Shown: positions 20,303 to 29,123 of the stretch, piece by piece | Position numbering within the stretch: position 1 is the stretch's first letter | Layout: the number at the start of each line of letters is the position of its first letter | Assembly: GCA_936914905.1 (NCBI GenBank) | Contig: CAKZGI010000328.1 | Location: 1 to 50,447, forward strand | Reading direction: 5' to 3' | Length of the DNA: 50,447 nt | Source: an uncultured Trichormus sp. | Lineage (GTDB): Bacteria; Cyanobacteriota; Cyanobacteriia; Cyanobacteriales; Nostocaceae | Position numbers and translations under genes: made by a program | The notes under the pieces: model-generated | The model's database searches: none | Told to the model about the DNA's origin: nothing | What the model saw: the letters and a program-made list of their open reading frames with translations, nothing else

Positions 20303-20686
20303 ATGCCAACAATACAGCAGCTAATACGTAGTGAACGCGAACTAGCGCGTCAGAAAACCAAGTCTCCTGCTCTGAAACAATGTCCTCAACGTCGAGGAGT
20401 TTGTACCAGAGTATATACAACTACCCCCAAAAAACCTAACTCAGCTCTCCGCAAAGTGGCAAGAGTGAGACTGACTTCTGGATTTGAAGTTACAGCTTAT
20501 ATTCCAGGAATTGGCCATAACTTGCAAGAACACTCTGTTGTGATGATTCGTGGCGGTCGGGTAAAGGACTTACCAGGCGTGAGATACCACATCATTCGTG
20601 GCACCTTAGATACAGCCGGAGTTAAAGACCGGAAACAAGGACGTTCCAAGTATGGAACTAAGCGCCCAAAAGAAACTAAAAAGTAA
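20303..20686 (+). CDS. rpsL: 30S ribosomal protein S12
   Basis: Core protein of the ribosomal decoding centre, 127 residues, normal for bacteria. Hallmarks: [40 protein letters not shown] with the streptomycin-site lysine region, [20 protein letters not shown], and [20 protein letters not shown]. It opens the str cluster (rpsL-rpsG-fusA-tuf-rpsJ). The 364-bp gap to rpsG contains a strong terminator-like hairpin, so it is probably transcribed at least partly on its own. Confidence 0.99.
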   Translation: MPTIQQLIRSERELARQKTKSPALKQCPQRRGVCTRVYTTTPKKPNSALRKVARVRLTSGFEVTAYIPGIGHNLQEHSVVMIRGGRVKDLPGVRYHIIRGTLDTAGVKDRKQGRSKYGTKRPKETKK

Positions 20687-20783
20687 AAACTAGGCGATGA
20701 ATCGCAGCAATGAACGATTAATTGTCTCAGTCTCAGTACCCATAAAACACAGAATCTAGCGGTGTATTCTTGTTTAAGAAATC

Positions 20784-20825
20784 AATCCTTACACTTGCTC
20801 ACTTAGTGCAAGTGTAAGGATTTTT
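20784..20825 (+). terminator. intrinsic terminator after rpsL
   Basis: A perfect 15-bp stem, AATCCTTACACTTGC (20784-20798) against GCAAGTGTAAGGATT (20808-20822), with a 9-base loop. The stem's end runs into TTTTT (20821-20825). It lies about 100 bp after the rpsL stop and 225 bp before rpsG, separating the two genes transcriptionally. Confidence 0.8.
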
Positions 20826-21050
20826 AAGCCAAATACTGTAAGCGATGGCAATACTTTGATGTCAATATTAAAGTTGATAAAGTTGTCGCCTTGTGTGTCT
20901 GATAAAAGGTTAACAGGTCAATTAGTTCAGCTTTATTGCAACTAGAGCCAAAACTCAAGGAGATTTGAGCGGCCAGTTAGACCGCTTTTAGATTTCTGTG
21001 TTCTGATAGCATATAATTTCTTTGCCAAATTCCGAATTTAAGGATGAAGT

Positions 21051-21521
21051 ATGTCTCGTCGTGGTGTTAGTCAAAGGCGCCCAGTTCCGTCTGACTCAGT
21101 ATATAACAGTCGCCTTGTGAGCATGATTATCAGGCGGATCATGCGTCATGGCAAGAAATCACTTGCCGCCAGAATTGTGTATGATGCTTTAAAAACTATT
21201 GAAGAACGCACTGGTAACAGCGCTCTGGAAACATTTGAAAGAGCAGTGCGTAACGCCACTCCTTTGGTAGAAGTAAAGGCTCGACGAGTAGGTGGAGCAA
21301 CTTACCAAGTACCAATGGAAGTACGTTCTGATCGGGGTACTACCTTAGCATTGCGTTGGTTAGTGCAGTTCTCCAGGTCTAGACCTGGTCGCACCATGGC
21401 CAATAGACTAGCAAATGAGTTAATGGACGCTGCTAACGAAACGGGAAGCGCCATTCGCAAGCGGGAAGAAACGCACCGCATGGCTGAAGCAAACAAAGCA
21501 TTTGCACACTATCGTTACTAA
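21051..21521 (+). CDS. rpsG: 30S ribosomal protein S7
   Basis: 16S rRNA-binding assembly initiator of the 30S head, 156 residues. The sequence [20 protein letters not shown], the middle [20 protein letters not shown] and the C-terminal [15 protein letters not shown] are standard for S7. AAGGATG lies just before the start. The upstream region (20826-21050) should hold its promoter, because the terminator after rpsL lies within the gap. fusA follows 139 bp downstream in the same direction. Confidence 0.99.
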   Translation: MSRRGVSQRRPVPSDSVYNSRLVSMIIRRIMRHGKKSLAARIVYDALKTIEERTGNSALETFERAVRNATPLVEVKARRVGGATYQVPMEVRSDRGTTLALRWLVQFSRSRPGRTMANRLANELMDAANETGSAIRKREETHRMAEANKAFAHYRY

Positions 21522-21660
21522 GTAGAGCAACGATATATCGTCTTCAGAAAAAGCGGTATATCGTAGAACTTCTCAGAAAGACGGTTTTCCGTAAAAGTAT
21601 AGAATCTTAACAAAGAGTAATATACAAGATATCATGAGGCCAAAATTATAGGAGGTAACT

Positions 21661-23739
21661 GTGGCACGCACAAACCCGCTGGAGAAAGTACGCAATATCG
21701 GTATTGCGGCGCACATAGATGCGGGCAAAACGACGACAACAGAGAGAATATTGTTTTACTCTGGGATAATTCATAAAATTGGTGAAGTTCATGAAGGAAC
21801 TGCTGTAACAGACTGGATGGATCAGGAGCGGGAGAGGGGAATTACCATTACTGCCGCTGCGATTAGTACCAGCTGGAATGATCATCAAATTAACATTATC
21901 GATACTCCTGGTCACGTTGACTTCACAATAGAAGTTGAACGTTCCATGCGCGTGTTAGATGGTGTAATCGCCGTCTTTTGTTCCGTCGGTGGTGTGCAAC
22001 CACAATCTGAGACAGTATGGCGGCAGGCAGACCGCTATAAAGTGCCTCGGATCGCTTTTATTAACAAGATGGATCGCACGGGTGCGAACTTCTATAAAGT
22101 TCATGACCAAATGCGCGATCGCCTGCGGGCAAATGCGATCGCCATTCAACTGCCAATAGGTAGTGAAACCGAATTTAAGGGCATTGTTGACTTAGTACGG
22201 ATGTGTGCATATATGTACACCAATGACCAAGGCACCGATATTCAAGAAACAGAAATTCCTGCGGAATTGCAAGGGCAGGTCACAGAGTACCGTACTAAGT
22301 TGGTAGAAGCAGTAGCAGAAACCAGTGATGCTCTGATGAGCAAGTACTTTGATGGCGAAGAACTGACAGAAGCTGAAATCCGTACAGCCCTGCGTAAAGG
22401 TACTATTGCGGGAACAATAGTACCTGTGCTTTGTGGTTCAGCATTTAAAAATAAAGGTGTGCAATTGATGCTGGACGCAGTTGTAAATTACCTGCCAGCA
22501 CCAACAGAAGTACCACCAATTCAAGGCGTATTGCCGAATGGAGATACTGTTGAGCGACGGGCTGATGACAACGAACCCCTATCTGCTCTCGCATTCAAGA
22601 TCATGGCTGACCCCTACGGTCGCCTTACCTTCGTTCGTGTTTATTCTGGTGTCTTGAAAAAGGGCAGCTACGTTCTTAACGCCAGCAAAGACAAGAAAGA
22701 ACGGATTTCGCGCTTGGTTCTGATGAAGGCAGATGATCGACAAGATGTGGATGAACTGCGGGCGGGTGATTTAGGTGCAGCTTTGGGATTGAAAGACACC
22801 TTGACTGGTGACACTTTATGTGATGAAGGTTCTCCAGTCATTCTGGAATCTCTATTTATTCCTGAACCTGTAATCTCGGTCGCGGTTGAACCCAAAACCA
22901 AGAACGACATGGATAAGCTGTCAAAGGCACTACAATCTTTGTCAGAAGAAGATCCTACCTTCCGTGTCCGTGTTGATCCAGAAACTAACCAAACCGTAAT
23001 TGCCGGAATGGGAGAGTTACACCTGGAAATTCTTGTGGATAGGATGTTACGCGAATTCAAGGTAGAAGCCAATGTTGGTGCGCCACAAGTAGCTTACCGG
23101 GAAACAATTCGTAAAAAAGTAACCAGAATAGAAGGTAAATTTATCCGCCAAAGCGGTGGGAAGGGACAGTATGGTCACGTTGTAATTGATTTGGCTCCAG
23201 GAGAACCTGGTACTGGCTTTGAATTCGTCTCCAAGATTGTTGGTGGTTCTGTACCTAAAGAGTATATCAACCCCGCAGAACAGGGAATGAAAGAATGTTG
23301 TGAATCCGGCGTGTTAGCTGGATATCCACTCATTGATGTCAAAGCTACTTTAGTAGACGGCTCTTACCACGATGTAGACTCTTCAGAAATGGCTTTTAAA
23401 ATCGCTGGTTCAATGGCGATGAAAGAGGCAGTAGCGAAAGCTTCACCAGTCCTTTTAGAGCCTATGATGAAAGTCGAAGTGGAAGTACCTGAAAACTTTC
23501 TTGGGGATGTGATGGGTGACCTCAACTCCCGTCGTGGTCAAATTGAAGGTATGGGATCTGAACAGGGTCTGGCCAAAGTGACTGCTAAAGTCCCACTGGC
23601 AGAAATGTTTGGCTACGCCACTGATATCCGATCTAAAACTCAAGGTCGAGGCATCTTCTCCATGGAGTTTAGCAACTACGAAGAAGTACCTCGCAACGTG
23701 GCTGAGGCAATCATCGCAAAAAGCAAAGGGAACGCATAA
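21661..23739 (+). CDS. fusA: translation elongation factor G
   Basis: GTPase that drives tRNA-mRNA translocation on the ribosome, 692 residues, full length. G motifs: AHIDAGKT (G1), DTPGHVDF (G3) and NKMDRTGA (G4) in the first 150 residues. Then domain II, domain III ([14 protein letters not shown]), domain IV ([17 protein letters not shown]) and domain V ([11 protein letters not shown]). It starts at a GTG with GGAGGTAAC immediately upstream (GGAGG at 21651), a strong ribosome-binding site. It is followed by tuf after 22 bp, so the two are very probably co-transcribed. Confidence 0.99.
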   Translation: MARTNPLEKVRNIGIAAHIDAGKTTTTERILFYSGIIHKIGEVHEGTAVTDWMDQERERGITITAAAISTSWNDHQINIIDTPGHVDFTIEVERSMRVLDGVIAVFCSVGGVQPQSETVWRQADRYKVPRIAFINKMDRTGANFYKVHDQMRDRLRANAIAIQLPIGSETEFKGIVDLVRMCAYMYTNDQGTDIQETEIPAELQGQVTEYRTKLVEAVAETSDALMSKYFDGEELTEAEIRTALRKGTIAGTIVPVLCGSAFKNKGVQLMLDAVVNYLPAPTEVPPIQGVLPNGDTVERRADDNEPLSALAFKIMADPYGRLTFVRVYSGVLKKGSYVLNASKDKKERISRLVLMKADDRQDVDELRAGDLGAALGLKDTLTGDTLCDEGSPVILESLFIPEPVISVAVEPKTKNDMDKLSKALQSLSEEDPTFRVRVDPETNQTVIAGMGELHLEILVDRMLREFKVEANVGAPQVAYRETIRKKVTRIEGKFIRQSGGKGQYGHVVIDLAPGEPGTGFEFVSKIVGGSVPKEYINPAEQGMKECCESGVLAGYPLIDVKATLVDGSYHDVDSSEMAFKIAGSMAMKEAVAKASPVLLEPMMKVEVEVPENFLGDVMGDLNSRRGQIEGMGSEQGLAKVTAKVPLAEMFGYATDIRSKTQGRGIFSMEFSNYEEVPRNVAEAIIAKSKGNA

Positions 23740-23761
23740 TTAAAAAAGGAAACGAGCATTC

Positions 23762-24991
23762 ATGGCACGCGCAAAGTTTGAAAGAAATAAACCCCACGTT
23801 AATATCGGAACTGTTGGCCACGTTGACCACGGTAAAACTACTTTAACAGCAGCCATTACCATGACTTTGGCAGCTATGGGTCAAGCTGTAGCTAAGGGCT
23901 ACGACCAAATTGACAACGCACCCGAAGAAAAGGCACGTGGTATTACCATTAATACTGCCCACGTTGAGTATGAAACTGGAAGACGGCACTATGCTCACGT
24001 AGACTGCCCTGGACACGCTGACTATGTGAAAAACATGATCACCGGTGCGGCACAAATGGACGGTGGTATCCTCGTAGTTGCTGCTACTGATGGACCTATG
24101 CCCCAAACTCGTGAACACATCCTATTGGCAAAACAGGTAGGTGTTCCCAGCTTAGTTGTCTTCTTGAACAAAGAAGATTTGATGGATGATGAAGAACTTC
24201 TGGAATTAGTAGAATTGGAACTCCGTGAACTACTTTCTAGCTATGATTTCCCTGGTGATGACATCCCCATTATCAAAGGTTCTGGTCTACAAGCTTTAGA
24301 AGCAATGACCAAGAATCCCAAGACTCAACGGGGAGAAAATCCTTGGGTAGACAAAATCTACCAACTGATGGACGCTGTAGATTCCTACATCCCCGACCCA
24401 GAACGTGATGTTGATAAACCATTCTTGATGGCAGTAGAAGACGTATTCACGATCACAGGTCGTGGTACAGTAGCTACTGGTCGGATAGAACGTGGGAAAG
24501 TTAAGGTTAACGATACTGTCGAGCTAATTGGTCTTAAAGACACTCGTACCACCACTGTTACAGGGATTGAGATGTTCAAGAAGAGCCTTGACGAAGGTCT
24601 GGCTGGGGATAACGCAGGTGTGCTACTGCGTGGTCTCAAAAAAGAAGACATTGAGCGCGGTATGGTAATCGCCAAACCCGGTTCAATTACTCCTCACACT
24701 GAGTTTGAAGGCGAAGTATACGTTTTGACAGAAAAAGAAGGTGGCCGGAAAACACCATTTTTCGCTGGATATCGTCCTCAGTTCTATGTACGCACAACTG
24801 ATGTAACTGGCACTATCAAAAGCTACACAGCTGATGATGGTAGTGCGGTAGAAATGGTAATGCCAGGCGATCGCATCAAGATGACAGTAGAACTAATTAA
24901 CGCGATCGCGATTGAGCAAGGTATGCGCTTTGCTATTCGTGAAGGTGGCCGCACCATTGGTGCTGGTGTTGTATCCAAAATCCTGAAATAG
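23762..24991 (+). CDS. tuf: translation elongation factor Tu
   Basis: GTPase that delivers aminoacyl-tRNA to the ribosomal A site, 409 residues as in other cyanobacteria and plastids. Motifs: [12 protein letters not shown] (G1), [20 protein letters not shown] (G3) and NKEDLMDD (G4). Domains II and III are intact to the C-terminal GVVSKILK. It lies 22 bp after fusA and ends at a clear intrinsic terminator, which should make it the last gene of its transcript. Two GCGATCGC sites lie in its 3' half. Confidence 0.99.
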   Translation: MARAKFERNKPHVNIGTVGHVDHGKTTLTAAITMTLAAMGQAVAKGYDQIDNAPEEKARGITINTAHVEYETGRRHYAHVDCPGHADYVKNMITGAAQMDGGILVVAATDGPMPQTREHILLAKQVGVPSLVVFLNKEDLMDDEELLELVELELRELLSSYDFPGDDIPIIKGSGLQALEAMTKNPKTQRGENPWVDKIYQLMDAVDSYIPDPERDVDKPFLMAVEDVFTITGRGTVATGRIERGKVKVNDTVELIGLKDTRTTTVTGIEMFKKSLDEGLAGDNAGVLLRGLKKEDIERGMVIAKPGSITPHTEFEGEVYVLTEKEGGRKTPFFAGYRPQFYVRTTDVTGTIKSYTADDGSAVEMVMPGDRIKMTVELINAIAIEQGMRFAIREGGRTIGAGVVSKILK

Positions 24992-25018
24992 AACTCACCT
25001 TTTTGCTCTGATTATAAG

Positions 25019-25059
25019 GGAGCAGGGATGGTTAAAATTCATCTCTGCTCCTTTTGTTT
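25019..25059 (+). terminator. intrinsic terminator after tuf
   Basis: GGAGCAGGGATG (25019-25030) pairs with CATCTCTGCTCC (25040-25051) through a 9-base loop, with one G-T wobble, followed by TTTTGTTT. It separates the fusA-tuf transcript from rpsJ. Confidence 0.8.
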
Positions 25060-25104
25060 CCCCAAACTAAGGTTGGATTTTAAATTTTGGGTTTGGGATC
25101 GCGT

Positions 25105-25153
25105 CTAAAATCCAAAATCTAAAATCTAAAATCTAAAATCTAAAATCTAAAAT
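25105..25153. repeat. seven tandem copies of CTAAAAT
   Basis: Seven head-to-tail heptamers; the second is CCAAAAT and the other six are exact. This is a short tandemly repeated repetitive (STRR-like) sequence between the tuf terminator and rpsJ. Partial copies (CCAAAATCTAAAAT) occur at about 28410-28430 as well. It lies 24 bp before the rpsJ start, so it is part of that gene's leader or promoter region. Confidence 0.85.
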
Positions 25154-25176
25154 TCACAGAACCTGGAAAACTGAAG

Positions 25177-25494
25177 ATGGCAACTTTACAGCAGCAGAAA
25201 ATTAGAATTCGCTTACAGGCTTTTGACCGACGTTTATTGGATACATCTTGCGAGAAGATTGTAGACACTGCTAACCGGACTAATGCTACAGCTATAGGAC
25301 CAATTCCTTTACCAACAAAACGGAAGATTTATTGCGTACTGCGTTCACCTCACGTAGATAAAGATTCCCGCGAACACTTTGAAACCCGCACCCATCGTCG
25401 GATTATTGACATATATCAGCCTTCTTCTAAAACTATTGATGCACTGATGAAGTTGGATTTACCATCTGGTGTCGATATTGAAGTCAAATTGTAA
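25177..25494 (+). CDS. rpsJ: 30S ribosomal protein S10
   Basis: Ribosomal 30S head protein that also acts in NusB-dependent antitermination, 105 residues. Hallmarks [40 protein letters not shown] and [20 protein letters not shown] are intact. As in other cyanobacteria and plastids it follows tuf, not the S10 operon. It is bounded by a terminator on each side, so it is probably a single-gene unit. Confidence 0.98.
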   Translation: MATLQQQKIRIRLQAFDRRLLDTSCEKIVDTANRTNATAIGPIPLPTKRKIYCVLRSPHVDKDSREHFETRTHRRIIDIYQPSSKTIDALMKLDLPSGVDIEVKL

Positions 25495-25571
25495 TTTAGT
25501 CATTCTTCAGTAGTTAGTTGCAAAGAACAAGAAACAACTGACTGCTGAAATTGAAGATAAATATTGACTAT

Positions 25572-25600
25572 GCTCTGAGAAAATTTATCTCAGAGCTTTT
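25572..25600 (+). terminator. intrinsic terminator after rpsJ
   Basis: A perfect 9-bp stem, GCTCTGAGA (25572-25580) against TCTCAGAGC (25588-25596), with a 7-base AT loop, followed by TTTT. It lies about 80 bp past the rpsJ stop. Confidence 0.75.
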
Positions 25601-25691
25601 CATTTAGCTATAAGACATAATGATAAAATACAAAGTAAGGGAAAAGTAGTAAACAATATATTTTAAGAATAAAATTTATACCCAAGCAACA

Positions 25692-26342
25692 ATGACATCT
25701 TCTTCTAAAATCGCTGTCCGTGAACTACCTCTGTTCCCTTTACCTGAAGTGGTTCTGTTTCCTAGCAGACCATTACCTCTGCATATCTTTGAATTTCGCT
25801 ACCGAATCATGATGAATACGATTTTGGCAGGCGATCGCAGGTTTGGAGTATTGATGATTGATCCAGTCAAAGGTACAATTGCCAAAGTCGGCTCCTGTGC
25901 AGAAATTATTCATTATCAGCGAATGCCTGACGACCGAATGGAAATGTTAACTCTAGGACAACAAAGATTTCGGGTTTTAGAATATGTTCGTGAAAAGCCT
26001 TATCGTGTAGGTTTGGTTCAATGGATTGAAGATCAACCACCATCTAAAGATTTGCGACCCTTAGCTACTGAAGTAGAACAGCTACTGCGAGATGTTGTCC
26101 GTCTTTCAGCCAAGTTAACTCAAAAAAATATTGAATTACCAGAAGATTTACCAGACTTACCCACAGAGTTATCTTACTGGGTAGCAAGTAACCTTTACGG
26201 TGTAGCTCCTGAGCAACAGGCCTTGTTAGAACTGCAAGATACATATGCCCGCTTGCAAAGAGAAGCAGAAATTTTAACTTCTACTCGTAATCATCTGGCG
26301 GCACGTTCCGTTCTTAAAGATACATTTAATAATATGAGTTAA
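25692..26342 (+). CDS. Lon N-terminal (substrate-binding) domain protein
   Basis: Stand-alone Lon substrate-recognition domain of 216 residues without ATPase or protease parts. The family signature is at the N-terminus: ELPLFPLPEVVLFPSRPLPL, HIFEFRYRIM, then GDRRFGVLMID. A helical C-terminal half follows. Such proteins are found throughout cyanobacteria and plants; the role is unproven and is usually guessed to be peptide or protein recognition. It follows the str cluster, as in related genomes by my recollection. It ends 112 bp before the convergent pheA. Confidence 0.85.
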   Translation: MTSSSKIAVRELPLFPLPEVVLFPSRPLPLHIFEFRYRIMMNTILAGDRRFGVLMIDPVKGTIAKVGSCAEIIHYQRMPDDRMEMLTLGQQRFRVLEYVREKPYRVGLVQWIEDQPPSKDLRPLATEVEQLLRDVVRLSAKLTQKNIELPEDLPDLPTELSYWVASNLYGVAPEQQALLELQDTYARLQREAEILTSTRNHLAARSVLKDTFNNMS

Positions 26343-26348
26343 TAACCA

Positions 26349-26451
26349 AGTTGCTAGTTATCAGGGAAAAGGCAAAAGGCAAAAGGTAAGAAAAAAATTT
26401 CTCACCCGTTCCTCTGCTCCCTAAACTCCATCAAGGTTATAACTAGCAACT
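26349..26451. repeat. 13-bp inverted repeat bracketing a low-complexity spacer
   Basis: AGTTGCTAGTTAT (26349-26361) and its exact inverse ATAACTAGCAACT (26439-26451) flank a 77-bp stretch with GGCAAAA repeats. It fills the space between the convergent Lon-domain and pheA genes. The same motif occurs near 1920 and 9071, so it is a dispersed repeat end and not merely a terminator. Confidence 0.6.
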
Positions 26452-26453
26452 GG

Positions 26454-27335
26454 TCAGGTATTAACAGCTAAAACATGATAACTGCCAAAAACTTTTAAAA
26501 CCTCAGTAAAAGTGCCTAATTCAGCTAAAGCAGATGTGAGTGAAGGAGAGTTTATCCCTGCTTCTGCATCTATGAAAAATAAGTATTCTCCTAAAGAACG
26601 CTTGGTGGGACGAGATTCAATTCGACTCAAATTAATTCCCAGATGAGCAAATACTTCCAAGGCTTTGACTAATGCACCAGGCATATTAGCAGGTAAGCTG
26701 AAAGCTAAAGATGTATGAGTAGGTGTAAAAGATTGTTCAGCACTATCGGCTTGATCCACCACCCAAAAGCGTGTACAGTTTTCTGGATAGTCGTTAATCC
26801 CACTGACGAGAATAGGTAGCTTATAAAGCTCGGCGGCTCTGCTAGAAGATATTGCAGCTATTATTGGTAATTCGGGGATTAGCTGTAGTGCTTCTGTGGT
26901 AGAATTACTAGCAATCAAATTAGCATTAGGTAGAAATTGAGCCAACCAACCTTGACATTGTGCTAATGCTTGTGGATGAGAATAAACGGTGTCTATTTTA
27001 TCTAAACTATTTGCACAGGAAATTAAGGCATGATTTATAGGCAGAACCAAAGCTAGTTTAATTTGCAATGTGTCTAATTGCCAAAGGCTATCCATTGTCA
27101 TGCTCACACTACCTTCAATGGAATTTTCCACAGGGACAACAGCTATATCAGCCTGTTCTGTAGTAACTGCTTGCAATGACTTAGCAATGGTGGGGTAAGG
27201 AGATAAATTGGCCTCTATATTTTGATGGCTTTTTAGCCAGTTGAGATAAAAAAAAGCTGCTTGTTCAGAATAAGTTCCAGCCGGACCTAAATGTGCAATC
27301 ACCGAAGGTGCGCGTTTCGCCATCGTTACAGTCAT
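26454..27335 (-). CDS. pheA: prephenate dehydratase
   Basis: Phenylalanine-pathway enzyme converting prephenate to phenylpyruvate with loss of water and CO2; 293 residues. The catalytic domain begins HLGPAGTYSEQAAFFYLNWL and contains VPVENSIEGSVSMTMDSLW and the NCTRFWVVD segment with the catalytic TRF motif. The C-terminal ACT domain (about 205-290) carries ESRPTKRSLGEYLFFID, the phenylalanine-sensing region, so feedback inhibition is expected. There is no chorismate mutase domain. Two starts are possible (27335 or the ATG 12 bases further in). The 5' flank holds a MITE-like repeat. Confidence 0.95.
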   Translation of the reverse strand: MTVTMAKRAPSVIAHLGPAGTYSEQAAFFYLNWLKSHQNIEANLSPYPTIAKSLQAVTTEQADIAVVPVENSIEGSVSMTMDSLWQLDTLQIKLALVLPINHALISCANSLDKIDTVYSHPQALAQCQGWLAQFLPNANLIASNSTTEALQLIPELPIIAAISSSRAAELYKLPILVSGINDYPENCTRFWVVDQADSAEQSFTPTHTSLAFSLPANMPGALVKALEVFAHLGINLSRIESRPTKRSLGEYLFFIDAEAGINSPSLTSALAELGTFTEVLKVFGSYHVLAVNT

Positions 27336-27404
27336 ATTATTTTGAATTTTGGGTTCACTGAAAGTTTCTTATACTTCTATACCTTATATCCGACCTTCCG
27401 CACC

Positions 27405-27559
27405 CTAGTACAGTACGGCGTAAATAAACCAACCATTCCAGATCTCTGACAAGCTAACGCCGTATTCATTTTTAATGTTGTTGGCGCAGCCTGCTGGAAG
27501 CACTATTTTGTTAACATAGCTCTTCTGAAAGAAGCATTTTGAATTCACGGCGGTACTAG
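27405..27559. mobile_element. MITE-like interspersed repeat with CTAGTAC ends
   Basis: The left end CTAGTACAGTACGGCGTAAA and the right end read inverted, CTAGTACCGCCGTGAATTC, share CTAGTAC and an imperfect CGGCGT/CGCCGT-AAT core. That makes a 155-bp element with degenerate inverted ends. It has a short open frame on the minus strand (ending NGWFIYAVLY) but no start or conserved domain that I recognise. It sits in the divergent spacer between pheA and the DUF1997 gene, where it may alter either promoter. Confidence 0.45.
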
Positions 27560-27585
27560 TTCTTTGATGGATTTTTAGTAAACTT

Positions 27586-27628
27586 ATTGATTTGCATACA
27601 ATCAATTTTTGATTGTATGCAAATCAAT
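27586..27628. repeat. 20-bp perfect inverted repeat, 3-base loop
   Basis: ATTGATTTGCATACAATCAA (27586-27605) and its exact inverse (27609-27628) are separated by TTT. It lies 67 bp before the DUF1997 start codon, within the likely leader. It could be a strong mRNA hairpin, an operator or a repeat end. There is no T-run typical of a terminator, though loop and flanks are AT-rich. Confidence 0.65.
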
Positions 27629-27694
27629 TTAATTTTTTATCAATTTAATTTTTTAGAAAATATTAAAATTAGAAAACAACGCTTTAATCTACTC

Positions 27695-28282
27695 ATGGCT
27701 ACCAAATTTACTGCTTCCCAATCGGTCGAAATTGCTGTCCCCAAGCAGCCTATTCCTATTCACCACTACTTGCGTCAGCCTCAACGGCTGGTGAATACTT
27801 TGACTGACAACGACAGGATTCAGCAGTTGTCTGACGAAGTATTCCGTTTAAAAATGCGTCCTCTGACGTTTATATCATTGAGTATTCAACCTACTGTAGA
27901 CATGAGAGTTTGGTCAGATTCCCAAGGAACGATTTATTTACGTTCTGTCGGTTGTGAAATCCTTGGATTTGAGTATATTAACCAACGCTTTACTCTGAAT
28001 TTAAAAGGATATTTATCACCACAACAAGTAAATAATGAGACTCACTTACAAGGAAAAGCCGATTTGGAAGTGCTAGTGGATATTCCCCAGCCATTTTCCC
28101 TCACTCCAAGGGCAATTTTAGAGGCAACAGGTAATGGCTTACTCAAAAGTGTGTTATTGACAATTAAACAAAGATTGTTACATCACCTCCTGGCTGATTA
28201 TAGTCATTGGGTAATATCACAAACGCAAACACAGGTTATTGGTACTGAAAATACTGATTTAGCAATTCTTAACTTTGACTAG
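27695..28282 (+). CDS. DUF1997 family protein
   Basis: Protein of 195 residues from the ATG at 27695; the frame is open to 27587, but that extension encodes the hairpin and AT-rich leader. It has no signal peptide or membrane helix. Segments such as YLRQPQRLVNTLTDNDRIQQ and FRLKMRPLTFISLSIQPTVD match the DUF1997 family of cyanobacteria and plastids. Its fold is probably a START/SRPBCC-like lipid-binding domain; the function is unknown. It is convergent with rnhB. Confidence 0.75.
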   Translation: MATKFTASQSVEIAVPKQPIPIHHYLRQPQRLVNTLTDNDRIQQLSDEVFRLKMRPLTFISLSIQPTVDMRVWSDSQGTIYLRSVGCEILGFEYINQRFTLNLKGYLSPQQVNNETHLQGKADLEVLVDIPQPFSLTPRAILEATGNGLLKSVLLTIKQRLLHHLLADYSHWVISQTQTQVIGTENTDLAILNFD

Positions 28283-28449
28283 ATTCCTAGCTAATTCGTG
28301 ATTATTGATTGGTGATTAATTACTCTAGCTCGCTGTCCCGAGAATTTGGGATTTGCGTTAGCGAAGCAGATACAAAGCAGGAAGTATTTTAAGTTTGAGA
28401 TTGGTCATTCCAAAATCCAAAATCTAAAATTCTTCTGCCTTTTGCCTCA

Positions 28450-29115
28450 TCACTGAATTTGGCAAGGACGAAAAGATCGACGATGTAAGGGTGATGGTCC
28501 GTATTTTTGAAGAGCCAGCAAATGACGCTGGCTTCCATAACCCTTATTACGTTCTAATTCATACATGGGATATTTAGATGCCAGACGTAGCACTACGTCA
28601 TCACGCCAAACTTTGGCCATTATACTAGCAGCTGCTATGTTGAGCGATCTCTCATCTCCCTTAGTCATAGTTTCTTGTGGTATCAGTAAGTCCTTTACCA
28701 ACTGATTACCATCAACTAAGCAGAGTGCAGGCGGTACTTTCAACTTCAGTACAGCCCGCTTCATGGCTAACAAAGTAGCTTGCAAAATATTAAACTGATC
28801 AATTTCCGCAGTTGTAGCATAACCAATTTTCCAGTCTAAAACCAGCCCATTAATTTGCTGTGCCAACTGAGTTCTGCGAGAAGCAGACAACTTTTTGCTG
28901 TCTTTAATTTTAGCCGCCATCAGTTTTGGCAATGCATCTGCTGATATCATCACTGCTGCTGCAACTACAGGACCAAATAATGCACCACGTCCCACTTCAT
29001 CTACACCTGCAACCAAGCCATCAATATTAGCACAAGTGGACAACTCCCACCAACTAGATTCTGGTAAGGGTGCAGTTGACAAAACAGATACAGGTTTTGG
29101 TTCTGTTTGTACCAT
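28450..29115 (-). CDS. rnhB: ribonuclease HII
   Basis: Endonuclease that cuts RNA in RNA-DNA hybrids and removes single ribonucleotides from DNA; 221 residues. The acidic active site is visible: GVDEVGRGALFGPVVAAAV (D39, E40), LVDGNQ (D135) and TKGDERSLNIAAASIMAKV (D154), with KDSKKLS also conserved. The N-terminal 30 residues are a non-conserved extension. The start lies 8 bp after the stop of rne, so the two form an operon linking an RNA-processing pair. Confidence 0.97.
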   Translation of the reverse strand: MVQTEPKPVSVLSTAPLPESSWWELSTCANIDGLVAGVDEVGRGALFGPVVAAAVMISADALPKLMAAKIKDSKKLSASRRTQLAQQINGLVLDWKIGYATTAEIDQFNILQATLLAMKRAVLKLKVPPALCLVDGNQLVKDLLIPQETMTKGDERSLNIAAASIMAKVWRDDVVLRLASKYPMYELERNKGYGSQRHLLALQKYGPSPLHRRSFRPCQIQ

Positions 29116-29123
29116 AACAGCCT

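Noticed and set aside
25105-25153. Possible CRISPR array
   Set aside because: The units are 7-bp head-to-tail copies without spacers, so it is a simple tandem repeat.
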